This document shows positions 1 through 11,900 of a stretch of 64,000 nucleotides of DNA, piece after piece. How positions within the stretch are numbered: the stretch's first letter is position 1; each line of letters opens with the position of its first letter. The position numbers and the translations under genes are program-made. The DNA is from Elmis aenea (lineage: Eukaryota; Arthropoda; Insecta; Coleoptera; Elmidae). The notes beneath the pieces are model-generated. The model saw only the letters and a program-made list of their open reading frames with translations. It did not search any database and had not been told where the DNA came from. Location of the stretch: contig OX393578.1 of the NCBI GenBank assembly GCA_947652605.1, forward strand, positions 60,891,415 to 60,955,414, read 5' to 3'.

Positions 1-121
1 GATGGGTATTTTTTTTGCTTTGTGTATAAAACAGGAACGTATACAGGGTGCGATCATAAAGGATATGAGAAACATTACCTACCCCAAATAAGCAACACTA
101 ATAGATTTAATTTTGTTTTAG

Positions 122-266
122 GTATTGGTGTGACCGCGAGTCGGCTCTCGAAGTGGACCAACGGGTCCAGAAAGCCCTTTTTCTGTTCGCTTGCACAAAT
201 TCGTGCATGAATCCGATAGTGTACGGAGCATTCAATATCCGCGCAAGACGTGGGGGTGGCGATCAG
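122..266 (+). CDS. 3' part of a class A neuropeptide-type GPCR (TM7 exon)
   Basis: Partial gene that begins left of the window. The exon follows a TTTTAG acceptor at 115-121. Its frame encodes extracellular loop 3, transmembrane helix 7 and the start of the cytoplasmic tail. The visible stretch NSCMNPIVYGAFNIRARR contains the NPxxY motif (NPIVY) that ends TM7 in rhodopsin-family receptors, followed by helix-8-like basic residues. NSCMNPxVYG is reminiscent of arthropod receptors of the GnRH/AKH/corazonin/vasopressin superfamily; I infer that kind of ligand but cannot assign one. A canonical donor (CAG|GTGAGA) lies at 266/267 in phase 0. If it is used, the tail continues in the exon at 5577. 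If it is not used, the frame stays open into the intron and stops at 369-371, giving an alternative short tail. Confidence 0.75.
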
Positions 267-371
267 GTGAGAGAAAGAGTAAATACCTTTAACTCATCCC
301 ACATCAGATCAACGGCTACAGTCGGCACGCGGTTTTCACCACTGGAAATATCCTTAAAGGTTCCCGAATGA
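267..371 (+). CDS. Possible retained-intron C-terminal tail of the GPCR
   Basis: Reading through the donor at 266/267, the GPCR frame stays open for another 34 codons and stops with TGA at 369-371. The extension is rich in Ser, Thr and Arg, like a receptor tail. It could be an alternative C-terminus from intron retention, or plain read-through that is never translated. The strong donor and the in-phase exon at 5577 make the spliced form at least as likely. Confidence 0.3.
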   Translation: MRERVNTFNSSHIRSTATVGTRFSPLEISLKVPE

Positions 372-733
372 CGCCAACTTCAACAAAAACTGAGTTCTAA
401 TACCACTATTAGCACCGTATGAGTGATCGATTTTGATTGAATAACGAAGTTATTTAATTTTTGTACGCTGATAAATAATTACGACATTTATTAGACAGTA
501 AATTAATTTATAAAAATACTTTCGCCATGCATGCTCGTGTTAAGAATATAGAATCTTTATAGACGTGAAATAATGGAAAGTAAATACATTTCAAAGCAGG
601 GTATATTTACATGGCGCGTTTTTATAACAATTTAAAGCACACAGCAGTCTATTAAAATACATTATTATTGTATTATTTATTAGACAATCCAGCAACATTC
701 TTGTATACCGGCGTCATTTACGTAAAGGTATGA

Positions 734-1283
734 TATACAGGGTGTGCAAGATTAAAAGCAATACTCGAATCTTGAAAAATTAATCGTTTTTAGCTTGGTG
801 CCTTTCAGTTTTACAATTTGGCAGGCAAAGTAAATCATTGCTCTTTTTTGTGTACAACACTGTCTATTCAAAAAAACTCGTGTTTTAAAAGTGTTTTAAT
901 CATTTAAAAAAAAACAAGAAATTTGTAAATGACACAAAAAACGTTTTTACAAATGACAATATTTAAAACAACTACTGACGCTAATATCTCAAAAATTGTG
1001 AAGGAGAATGAATATGTATAAAATATTTAAAATTCCGGTATTAAAGTGTACTAGTAATATAATTTAAAATATGTAGTTCCCTTAATTGACAAGTTAAATA
1101 TGAAAGACTTAAATCGCTTTTCAACCAATTTGCCGAAAAATAATCAGAATGAGAAAATTTTGACTGTGCTTAGTAGTAGATCCCGAAAAGTTCTGCACTT
1201 TTTCTTTAGATTAATTAAATCTTTATCGTCTATTTTTAACGACATTCCAAATCACTGCACATTTATCTTGGACACCCTGTATA
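734..1283. mobile_element. MITE-like element with terminal inverted repeats
   Basis: A 550 bp segment is bounded by the perfect 12 bp inverted repeats TATACAGGGTGT (734-745) and ACACCCTGTATA (1272-1283). The similarity continues inward with few mismatches to about 20 bp (CAAGAT follows both ends). It encodes no recognisable transposase. The TATACAGGGTG-type end is common on non-autonomous insect DNA transposons. A TA or TATA target duplication may be hidden in the ends. Confidence 0.6.
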
Positions 1284-3744
1284 GCATGGAAGCCGTCAAA
1301 AGGGGATCTTTTGATAAAACAATGAATGAAACATTTAATTAATAACGAATTGTTTTACACCAATAAGCTTGCCTAAATATTATTTTTAATTTCTTCAAAG
1401 GACCCTCTTTATCAAATGCTACATCACTTTCAAAGTTTTGTCTCTTTATCATTTGCAGTCTTATTTATTTGATACTGCTATATTTAAACGATACATTAAA
1501 ATCAAATGTCTAATTTGAAAAATTAAAAGAGATCAATTTTCGTAATTTATGGAATCAAAAAAGGTATTACACTTTTTATGACCGCAGTTAAAATGGCAGC
1601 TCTTTGCTAAAATTGCAAGGTTTGCATACATAATAATTGTTCACGGTTGCAATAAATTGTAAATAGTGCAATAAAAAAATGTAAACTTAATTTAAACTTT
1701 TGATTTATATTTGTTGTTCTTAAAACGCGATATACAAATACTCAAAATTAGTCATTACTTGTAAAATAACTTATAAATGTGTAGGATAGGTTAACACCAG
1801 CACATTAGAAATTACCATACCGATATCATATTGTTAATAAATAATTTACAAAAAAATACTCGCTAAGTTTTATATGTTTAATTATAGCATAAACTTTGCC
1901 AAATAATATTATTCCAATAACTCTCAGTTTTCTATCGCAAATAAATAAATATCTGTGATACTTAATTATAAACCCTACTACGTTAAACAACTTAAAAAAT
2001 GCTTTTATTTATTAAATTTTCATTCATTCCATATAATAATCCTCTCCTAAGGAGACTCGAATATAACTGTACATTTTATCTGTTTATAAGTCTGACCTAC
2101 TTTTTAAAAATGTGTACATATATTTGTATTTAGATGTGACATAAACTCTAAAAGCATTATTTAAAATATTAAAGGAGGCTTAAACGTCTTAAACTTTTTG
2201 ATTGGTTGTAAATTTAATTATGTATGAAGAGATTGTGCACTCAACAGTTTGCTTATGTTACAGTAGTTACAGTGGCCTGTAAAAATGGTTGTATAGTTCT
2301 TTATTTAATCCTGAACTCTGCTTGTTATAATCCAGTTTAGTTTTTTATACTGCTCTCACATCCAATACGCCGCTTGCATACCTTTAGTTGTACAGAATCT
2401 TGTTTCACTAATTAAAATTGTCAAATCAAAACCTAACATATCAATAATATTAAACTTCTAGACCAATTTTACATCTATTAAAAATATCTTTTGATGTAAT
2501 TATTAACATTTTTGTGCTTTATTTGTCATAATTTTTCTTGTCTAATTTTGATACTTATTTTGCTCCATCAACATTTGTAAATATATCATCTGTTTATTTT
2601 CAATATTGTCAAGTGATCTGTGTATTCCAAAAAGGCGACCCACCTTGCAGCTGTACTACATTTACTGATATATTCAATTGTTATTGTCAATTTTCGTTAA
2701 ACTGAACTGGCAAAAATTTAATTGTTCATGTGGTGCTGTGCATTATTTTTATTTATAATTAATAATCGATATAAAATTTTGTTATTAATTCTTCGATTTT
2801 TTAAATTACATTTAAAGTAATAATAAAATTTGCCGTTCGATTAATCTAAAAATAATTTTATTGTCAATATAAATTAGCCTAATTACAAACGAAACAACTT
2901 AATAATCCAAAAATTTCCCAAACCTATTGGTATCATTTAAAAAAACTAAGCTTTTGCCCTTTCTGGTTAAACCGGAAATGATAATAACAATTGAACGTCG
3001 ATTATGTTAACACTTAAGTCTAAATAATGTTTGTCTTAAAGTAAAATAGCTTGAATTTGAATTTCATGAGTCAAAGATGGGGCTTTTTTAAAACACGTGG
3101 TATTGCTTAATTGTGCAAAAGGTGTCTTAAATGAAATTTATTTTTATTAGTATTCTAATTCGTTTGGATTCCATTTCTTAAACGCTGTGAGAAAGTTTTA
3201 CTCGGCGCAAACGACAATGAAATTTATTAGAGCACTGGTTTAAATTTCTCTTGCCAAATTAAGTTAATCTCAATAAAGTTACGATTCAAGTTCCAAGTGT
3301 AAAACTTCCTGGTTTTGTAATATTAAAACACTTTACAAATGCGGCTAATTACAGTACTCATATTAGGCAGACTGCAGTTCGCTTGCCCGCTAGGCTAGAC
3401 CAATGAAAATGTTTTCCAAACCTTTTTAAACAAATATTTTATTAATATCAGCAAACAATTATTTCAAACACAACAAAGTATACAGACGCATCGCCCTTCG
3501 TGGTTTGACTGTTTAGTCAGCCTTTATTGCTTTATGCATTTAATGATGCTTAAATGTGATGTTTACTCTTTTGTTCTTTTTTCAAAGCCCACACTTTATT
3601 CTTTGTATCACATTATTTTGTTTTTCAAGAGGGCTTACAAAGTTAAATTTCTCTCAAAAATAACGGAATGCTTTATGTTCAAGCTACTTAAATGTATGTA
3701 ATTATTGTTGTTTCGGTTTTTCTGTATTTATTTGTGACGAAGTA

Positions 3745-4088
3745 ACGGGTAGCGTTCGAATTTAATCAGGAATTAATTTGTAAAATATATGCAACACTGC
3801 CAAACGAATAAAAAATTGTATTCAATTTAGTTTCCCTGAGGGATAATAAACTTGCGTCATCGTTCAGGAAGCTTTCTGATTCCTCGCTTGAAGAAGCTTT
3901 TTGACTGCGTGTTCACCAAATCCCGAATAGCCATGATAACTTCATCACTTGTTTGAAACTGTTTCTCTTCGAAAACTTCTTCTATGTCATGGTTATGTAG
4001 TCAAGGGTCACAGCCATCTTTTACATTAGTTGGTGTTTAAATTAGTCATTAAAATTCGTTTCCCTGATTACATTTGAACGCCCCTTGT
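3745..4088 (-). pseudogene. Decayed mariner/Tc1-type element with transposase C-terminus
   Basis: On the minus strand, 3990 down to 3819 translates as the C-terminal end of a mariner-type transposase. The motifs are an F-(5)-SDEV segment, then SFFKRGIRKLPER, then RKFI, then QGN and IEY. Two stops replace expected residues: TGA where Trp is usual after KLPER, and TAA where Tyr is usual after QGN. The flanks contain a matching inverted repeat: GCGTTC, AAT and TAATCAGG in order, starting at about 3751 on + and at about 4083 on the minus strand. This looks like an internally deleted, inactive copy with only the transposase tail left. Confidence 0.65.
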
Positions 4089-5576
4089 ACTTCATTTTAT
4101 ATGAACTGTAAAGTATTTCGCATGTTTTCATCGATTTTCCGACACTAGGCCTTTGTTCAGGGCCTGTCAGTCAGAATGATTAAATGCGTCGCCTGCTCGC
4201 AAATAGATTTCATCGTCTTAGTGCGAATGTGTGGAATTCAGTTGTACTGTAAATATCTTCTGTCGATATCGAGTCGCACTGATCGTTGAAGTCTTGGTTT
4301 TTGAGAAACACGAATTTGCTATTAGTGCGTGTATGTGGTAATACGTGAGCACGCAATATTTTGGTAAATTAAAGCTTCACGGTCCAAGCTTTCAAAGCTC
4401 CACGGTGCCCCAGTAATGCCTTTAAGCATAGGTAAGTGGGCTTCGCAAAAGATCCCGACAGCCAACTTCGCGTAAACACAGATGAATAACTTCGTGCTTT
4501 GATAATAATTAAAGATAAGATATTCCAATGAATAGTTTTCTGTACCAAATCGCTCACTTAAATAACACATTTGCTTCACAACTTTACATCTAAAAACATT
4601 TTTTGACTTCACCCATTGATACTGCGGGTTATTTAATTTTATGTAATGCAAGTGTCTTCTAATTTAAAAAAACTTAGAGTAGTCTTCATCTTCTTCTAAA
4701 ACTATCTCATGTCGTTATTTTTATTTTATTCATAACTCTAAAGAGACCAAGAGAGTTGCAAGCAAAACTCTCAAGTTACCCAACTATGAAATGCTAGTCG
4801 TTGTGAGTCAAATTTAAAAATAGAAAGAGGAGTCTTTAATTTCAGTTTCTGTGTCTTAAATAAAAACCACTTCACCTTTCGCACTGTGCATTATTATGGT
4901 GGAATACTACAGTTCAAGCGAATCATCTTAAAAGAATGAAAACGATAATTTATACTATAAAGTGCTTCCTAGAATGGCCACTTTTTATTTCTTAAAAATC
5001 AAGGCTTAATATTAATACAGCAATATTTTTCTAGCTAAATTTTCTTATTTGTGATGTCATATTAAAAACTATAAACCATTTCTTGTACATATCAAACATA
5101 TATCTATTTGTGCATGACCATATCTTACAATGAATGTTGTTCACCAAAACTTTTATGTTATTTTTCACTCTGCGGCGTAAATATGTATATGCTTCAGCTT
5201 AATATTTATTTTTAATGATGTAAAAAGTTTATAATATACTGTAATAAATACGCTTAATGTGTATTATTTGCTTGTTATTCCACACCTTATCATGCGATTT
5301 AAATCCAAACTAGAAAAAAAAAAGATTGATTCTGATCATTAATGTAGCCAACAATTTCTTTTCCACTCTTTTACTGACTGCATAAAGTAACTCCACACTA
5401 TATTAAAAACATATTTTTGATTAGTACAAAAAAATATTTGGATTAAAAACTCTAACATCAACGGAAATTTTGAATTTTTTTTGTCAACTGTAAGCGTCTT
5501 GTTTTTTTTTTATTCTGATGTCTTCTTATTAGCAGTTTAACACTAAATCCTGAAATCCACTTTATTATTTCTGTAG

Positions 5577-5765
5577 GGCATTGATATGAACTCTCAGCAC
5601 AGAAGTAGCACAAAGCATGGTATGGACGTGGTGTGCTTAGTCTCCTGGAAAAAGACTCCAGAACGTAATACTACACCCCACAAGAGGGATGTTTGTCTTA
5701 GCTGTGGTGAGTCTTTCGAATTCCCTAATGGAGAGGCCGGATCTTGCTCAGTTAGAAGACAATGA
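5577..5765 (+). CDS. Candidate terminal exon (cytoplasmic tail) of the GPCR
   Basis: A GC-richer island follows the acceptor TTATTTCTGTAG ending at 5576. It is open for 62 codons in phase 0, the same phase left by the donor at 266, and ends in TGA at 5763-5765. A poly(A) signal AATAAA follows at 5782-5787. The predicted tail is hydrophilic, rich in Ser, Thr, Lys and Arg, and contains several Cys (for example DVCLSCGESF), compatible with a receptor C-terminal tail with palmitoylation or phosphorylation sites. It is too short for ordinary ORF calling. The link to the exon at 122-266 is inferred from phase, strand and order; it could instead be the last exon of another gene. Confidence 0.45.
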   Translation, partial: GIDMNSQHRSSTKHGMDVVCLVSWKKTPERNTTPHKRDVCLSCGESFEFPNGEAGSCSVRRQ

Positions 5766-5781
5766 CATTGTATAGGGATGA

Positions 5782-5787
5782 AATAAA
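5782..5787 (+). terminator. Poly(A) signal after candidate GPCR exon
   Basis: AATAAA lies 17 bases after the stop codon of the 5577-5765 exon and supports this being a 3' terminal exon. It is weak on its own in such AT-rich DNA. Confidence 0.4.
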
Positions 5788-8700
5788 AATACAGAGAGTA
5801 AAAAGAGATTCGAAATATTTGCGTGATGTTGGAGATCGTTTACAGAATATTTAGTAAAGACAAAACTCACTTTGTAGTGCGTTTTAACATAGTATGTAGT
5901 AGTTGTTTGTATAAAATACAATGTGATTTAAAATCTGTATTAGTGTTTTGTGTAAATATATCAGCACTTAAATATACATGTGGCAAAAAATAACTTTTTG
6001 TTATCAGTATGCAAAGTTTAAAAACATCGTAGAACAAAATAATCCAAAGAAACCTCATATACATAATATTATTAAATAATATAAAGACCAGGATGAAATA
6101 ACAATAACTACTAAATTCGTTCAATAATATGAATAAGCTGAATTAAAAATCACTATTTTTGAAGAATAACAGCAATAAGAGTTTTAAAATATTCGTTGCG
6201 CTCTTACATATTTCACATATTTATGTAACAAATAAGAATCACATTTATCATCAACGCAATATCCAAATTTAATCTAAAGCTATTCCCACGTTTCAAACTT
6301 TTACGGCTTCTGATCCAAAGCTCACAAATCAATGCATAAGAAATTTGATTCGTCAAATCTGTAACATATAAAGCTACACATTTTCAAGTAGATGAAAAAA
6401 AATGGGACGGTACTCGTGAATTTTAAATGTGAATTGTTTTGCACTGTGCGTTCCAGAATTTAAATTGATTTAATGGTCACTGAGACAATTATTTGCGTCC
6501 TGACAATCCCTCACGTGGAATAGCTTGAAAATATAACAGACAATTTAAAATACTTTATGTACGTATCTATTCAGCCTATAACACTTAATAATGTACATAT
6601 CATTAGTAAACAATGTTATTTACAGTAGGCACAGTTATAAATATACGAGGGATAGCTGAATTAATTGGGAAAACAAAAACACGCCCAATATTTTCCAAGA
6701 TTTTGCATAAAATATGTTCAAAATAATTCCCTTGAGCAAAAACACACGCCTCTATTCTTACTTTAGGATAAAATACACAGTATACTTTTAAGCTACGTTA
6801 AGATACATTTTTTATTCGAAGAACGTATAATTATTCCTGTAAAAAATGTCCTAGACACCCCTTTACAATTCAAACTTATTTTAATTACAAAATTACTTTT
6901 ATAAAGGTGTTTATTTGAGTTTTAAATGTAATTCATAATATACCTGTATTTGCATAGAGATCTTGAAATGTATTTTAATTAATTTTTTTTCCTGCAATTA
7001 AAAACCAGAACGTTACGATGAAGCTTTTCAAGCGAAATCATTTATCCAATCCTGGTTTCCACCGTTGACCTTCGGCTTAATGAACTCTTAGTGAAATGGA
7101 AATTCGTTGTACTCGTGTAAAGACCCGCAATTTTTTTTTCCTGAACGTAAATCATTCGCGAAATCCGATTAATTTGTGTTTTCTCATCCTGCAAGATGTG
7201 GCTCGAATCCATTGAATCCTTTATTTATTTTGTAAGTACGTTTCTAGATAAACCTGGCTGGCTACTTGCGCTTCTGTTGGGATAGTTTATCATCTCACTA
7301 GCGAGATGTTGGCAGTGATCCTGATAAATTATTCCCTTCTGTGTATCTCAAGACACAGGAACTTACACGGTGTGTTTGGTTTAATTATAGCTATAAATCA
7401 GAGGTGTACTAGTTATATGGTTCACTGAGTTCCGACCTGTGGGCCGGTGTTGGAAGCGAAGAATTTTATTTAATTTTTCTTGCTAAGAAAAACACCACAC
7501 AACGTGGGATCCAAAAACAGAAATTTTGTCGATCGATTTTTCAAAGTCATTACACAGGGTCGTTGTAGCAGGATCGGTTTAAATGTTTTGTTTGGATTTA
7601 AAAATTTAGTGGGCATTTTGTTTTCTACCAGTATGGTTTTTACCTGTTTTTTTTTTCTTGGAATATTGGCGTCTTAAGCGAAGTATTTTTAAAACAATTC
7701 TTCTATTACAGTCAACATTTCTATTAAATGGCACGTAAAATAAAATATCAATACGTTTCTATAAGCAGTTCTACATATTATCACGTTAAATGAAGCCAAA
7801 AGTATAGGATCCTGGAGCACTGCCGATTTAGGTAGAATTAACGATTAATTTTTATCGCTCGATCAAGCGATTCCAGTTATTATAGACGTATCAGCAATCT
7901 TTTATAACTTTTTGAGAGTTTAATTAATTTGATTTTAATTATCAGTCGTTAATCCATAACAAGAATTATTAAATTATGCAATCATTTTTAATAATTTTAA
8001 GATAGCGAGTCAAAGTAGAAAAACTTTGCAGTTTTTAAAATCAGATGTAAATTGAAAAAGTTATTGAACTAATTAAGATTCGAGCTGTTTTTCGGATCAA
8101 TTATTTAGTTCTATTATTCGAGACTTGTTCAAACAGCGGAAGTAAATTGAGTGAATCTGAGAGCATTTTTGAATTATGATTTAATACAATTTTAAAAAGA
8201 GTAACGAGTAAAACGAAAGTTTAAATTCAGCTTATAGTAGGCAAAAGCTTTCCTTGGCTACCGCTGGTATGAAGAATTCGAACCCGGAAGAAGTTCTGTT
8301 TAGTATCAAAAAGGACGACGTCCTTCTACGGCAGTTTTCGGCAAAAATATTGCTGCTGATAAAAAGATAGGAGTAATTTATTGAAGATGACAATAAATGC
8401 AGTGCAAAATCTTTTCTATTTCATATATATTTCTAAATGTAAACTCACAGAACACCTTTATCCGACACAAAGATATTTTAAACTTATAACCCGATTTTGA
8501 CAAAAAAACAATTACAGCAACAATGATGATAAAATAGTAATTAAATTTAGGCAAATAAGAATTCCATTTCCGCATAACTCAAAGCAACATTAAAATGAAA
8601 TTGCACTCGATAAGTTTACCTTAAATTGCAAGTAGTGTACTATTTAAAATGAGCTACTCCGATCGACCCAGTTATCACAACCACCCAATACATTTTCTAG

Positions 8701-8894
8701 ATGTGCAATATCAACACGGTAAGTAGACCCTTTTTAGGCATTTACAATTAGTTAAGTATCCTTAACCTAAGTATCCCACTACTGTCTTGTTATGTCATAA
8801 GTTGATTCTTCGTGCAGTCCAGCAGAATCCGTTACGGTGTAGTCGGTGTTGTGTGTTTGGTTTGATTGTGTGTTGGTTGAGTTCTTGTGATGCA
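5788..8894. other. Intergenic region upstream of thrombospondin copy 1
   Basis: Non-coding sequence between the GPCR and Tsp copy 1. No gene was recognised. The frame containing the copy 1 signal peptide is open leftward to 8787 but has no ATG before 8895. I could not identify a convincing TATA box close to the copy 1 start, unlike copies 2 and 3. Confidence 0.5.
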
Positions 8895-8973
8895 ATGGGG
8901 TTGGGTGTCGCGGTGGGACTCCTTGCTATTATATACCTGGCGTTTTTAGTGGATGCTCTGTCGCTGGACACAG
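8895..8973 (+). CDS. Tsp: Tsp copy 1 exon 1: signal peptide
   Basis: Encodes [20 protein letters not shown], a typical hydrophobic secretion signal, then ALSLDT up to the donor ACAG|GTAATT. It matches the SFSLDA end of exon 1 in copies 2 and 3, and the split codon joins correctly to exon 2 at 18328 (phase 1). Confidence 0.8.
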
Positions 8974-11900
8974 GTAATTGACTTTTTTTGAAATTACATT
9001 TCCAAAAATTTTCTAAGCAGCTATTTGGTTTTTACTCCCAAAACTATATTGCATTTTAGCACACCACAAAATGAATTTTTTTCTATAAAAGCCATCAAGA
9101 CATCTGGACTACGGAAAAATAAATCAGCATCTGTTCTAGGCCGTTAGTCACCTATTTCAACTTTTATTAACGCGTTTTAGTTCTAAACCACATTAAAATT
9201 GGTGATTTATTCGATATTTTAAAGTTTGTTGTACATCACTTGGCGCATCCTACTTATCGAACGCACAAAAAGTGGTCTGTGAGCCTAAATCCGCGTATAT
9301 TCATTTGCTTTTTTATTCGATTTGAAAAATTCACGTGAAGCACAGGCAAATTCTAATACTTAGGTGACACATGTTCGGAAGTTTTTGTAAAATTTAAAAT
9401 AAAATATTAACAGTTTATTATCTTAATTTTGTCTATCCTTTTCGAATAACTTATTGTAAGCCTACACATTACACTTGCGTAAAGTGGGCTCTGTGCCTAA
9501 ATTTGCACATATTCTCACTTGTTTCTGATTTAAAATTGAAAGCCGGCGTGAAACCCATGCATAATTGATTACTCCGGCGACACATGGCTAAAATTTGTTA
9601 TAAAATATTAGCACCGCGGTAGCGAATGTAAATTAATTATTTAAATATTAAAACAGATGGTGCCCAACTGTTTATGCACGCTCCTGTTGGTGGATGTTAA
9701 AATTAATTTAGAGTTGAAAATATTTCATACAGTGAGTTAAATGTCACACGCTGAAAACTAATATCGTCCTAAAAGCCTATGTTACTGCAACTTTTGCTGC
9801 TGGTTTTATTAAATTGTATTTTCTGATTGGAGTTCATTTTTGCGCAACATGTTTTGGCTGGCGAGTCACAAACAGCTCATACGTATTCACTAAGCTAATT
9901 AAATTAAACAATTTTTTGACATTAAGTAAATTTCAAACGACAAGAAGCAAAATGAGGTTAGATATTTAGTGGATATGCTACGTTTTTCTGGGGTTAAAAA
10001 TATTTTCCCCACTTTATAGAGTTTTTTTTTTATTTAACTTAATTTCCCTCCCCCTCACAATACAGAATAAAACCAGTTTGTTAACTTTAAATAACTAATC
10101 AATGTGCGTCAGGGGCGTTATAGAAAAAAAGGTTTAATTTAAAATGTGTCACTCTATTTTAGTAACGGATCTTTTGCAAATAAGTCGTTTTCCAATTTAA
10201 AATCTTGATAAAGAATTGAAAGGTTGAAACTTATTTAGTAGACAGTAGATGTTTTTTGCGTTGTACTTGATTCGGATCAGACTTATTTATGGTTAAACAC
10301 CCAGTTATTAAATTTTCGTAGACTTGAAAATCCGTCTTTTTACTAGTAATTAACATAAATAACCTTAATTAAAAATTACATCTTTTATAGACATACAATA
10401 AAATACACAACCAAATACAATCTTTCTCTCTATTAATGCAAAAAAATTGTGTTTATAAATTGTTTTGACTTGGTAATAATAGTTCCTTTATAATAATGTT
10501 AGGTTTAATAGATGTTAGGCTTTGATAAAGCAAAGTAAAAGAATATTAATTCAATATTATTAACGTCCCGCTTTTAAAAGGCGCTGAGTTTGACAATTTT
10601 TTTGAAATGTCGTTGAAAAGTTATATTTGCCAATACTTAATAGTAGGCCAAGGTTTTTGATATATTAATTAAAATCTTAATTTCGGTCCCCTTTTGTAAA
10701 GTGGCAATTCCATGAAGAAGTATTTAAGGAATGCGTCTATAGATCATTTTTAATTAGGTGTTTGTCGAAATAATTAGGAAACATGTTGCCAAGTACGTAT
10801 AGAAAAAACTTATTAACACTTATTTAATAGCACATATTTAGTTTAAAACAATGCAAATAGGTAATAAACTTGAAAAATCAATAAGATATCGCCAGAATGT
10901 ACGTGTGCTCCAATAGTTGCCATCTGTTCTTTGCTTTTATTTCATAACTTCGCAAGCTTTGTTTCGACATAGAATTCTGTAGGTTCAACTATGTATATTA
11001 ACATATGCAACAATTACAAGATTATCTTTATTGTATTTAATTTACATGTTAATTTTTATAAGCGACCAAATGCAAACAACAGAACGGCATTGTGCAACAT
11101 TTCTCAGTATTGATACACAGCTTATTCCATTTTAGGGTAATCTAGTCGAGCAACGATTATGCAATGAAATTTACTACAATAAAAGGTACTCAGAGGTTTA
11201 AAAAGACCGTAGATCATTCTTAACTTACTTTGCTTTAGAATGTGCCAAAACACAAATACAATAATAAAGTTAACAGTATTTAATGCATTGAAATGTCAAA
11301 AACGAAGTTACTAGGATTTAAAATATTTAAAATTGGTTTTATATTAACGTTTTAGGACAGATTTGCAATAAAACTATTGAGTACCTAAAAAAAACTACAC
11401 ACAAAATGGTTAGAAGTTCTAAATAATGCTTATGACCAATATAAATATTTTATGGTACTGAAAATTTTAAAAAACTATATCGAAAAACTACTTAAAAGTA
11501 AACCCTAACATAGCAAAAGTTTTATGCTGTAAATTTATTTTTTGAAGAATCTTTTGTCGAAATGCTGTACCAATTTGAAGATTCTCGTCTCTAAATTAGT
11601 TACAGACATATTTCGAAGTATACAAAACAGCAACTGATGAGGGAACTAGTTTTAAAGCAGGTCTAGCATTTTTCGAACAGATCATTTAAAAAAAGCTTAT
11701 TTTAAATTTTATTTTGGGTATTATGAATTAAGTAAATAATCAAAAATAAATCGAAATAACTATATTTCTTGCCTATTTGATCGAATACCGCCATAGAAAC
11801 TATTCAAAAACACAACAAAGTTGCTTTAAACACTCTGTAATTTGAAGCGGTTAGCTTACATTTGAATTAATGAATTAAAAGACAAGACACAAAGTTGGGC

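Larger units (their letters stand above)
372..5576 (+). other. GPCR terminal intron / non-coding stretch
   Basis: If the exon at 5577 belongs to the GPCR, this is its last intron. Apart from the MITE at 734-1283 and the mariner relic at 3745-4088, I see only AT-rich sequence. A 109-codon open frame on the minus strand (4322-4651) resembles nothing I recognise and is not called. Confidence 0.4.

Noticed and set aside
4322..4651. 109-codon open frame on the minus strand
   Set aside because: No recognisable domain, no promoter or splice context, and a biased composition expected by chance in AT-rich DNA.
8787..8894. N-terminal extension of Tsp copy 1 to 8787
   Set aside because: The extension contains no ATG in frame; the hydrophobic signal begins at the ATG at 8895.
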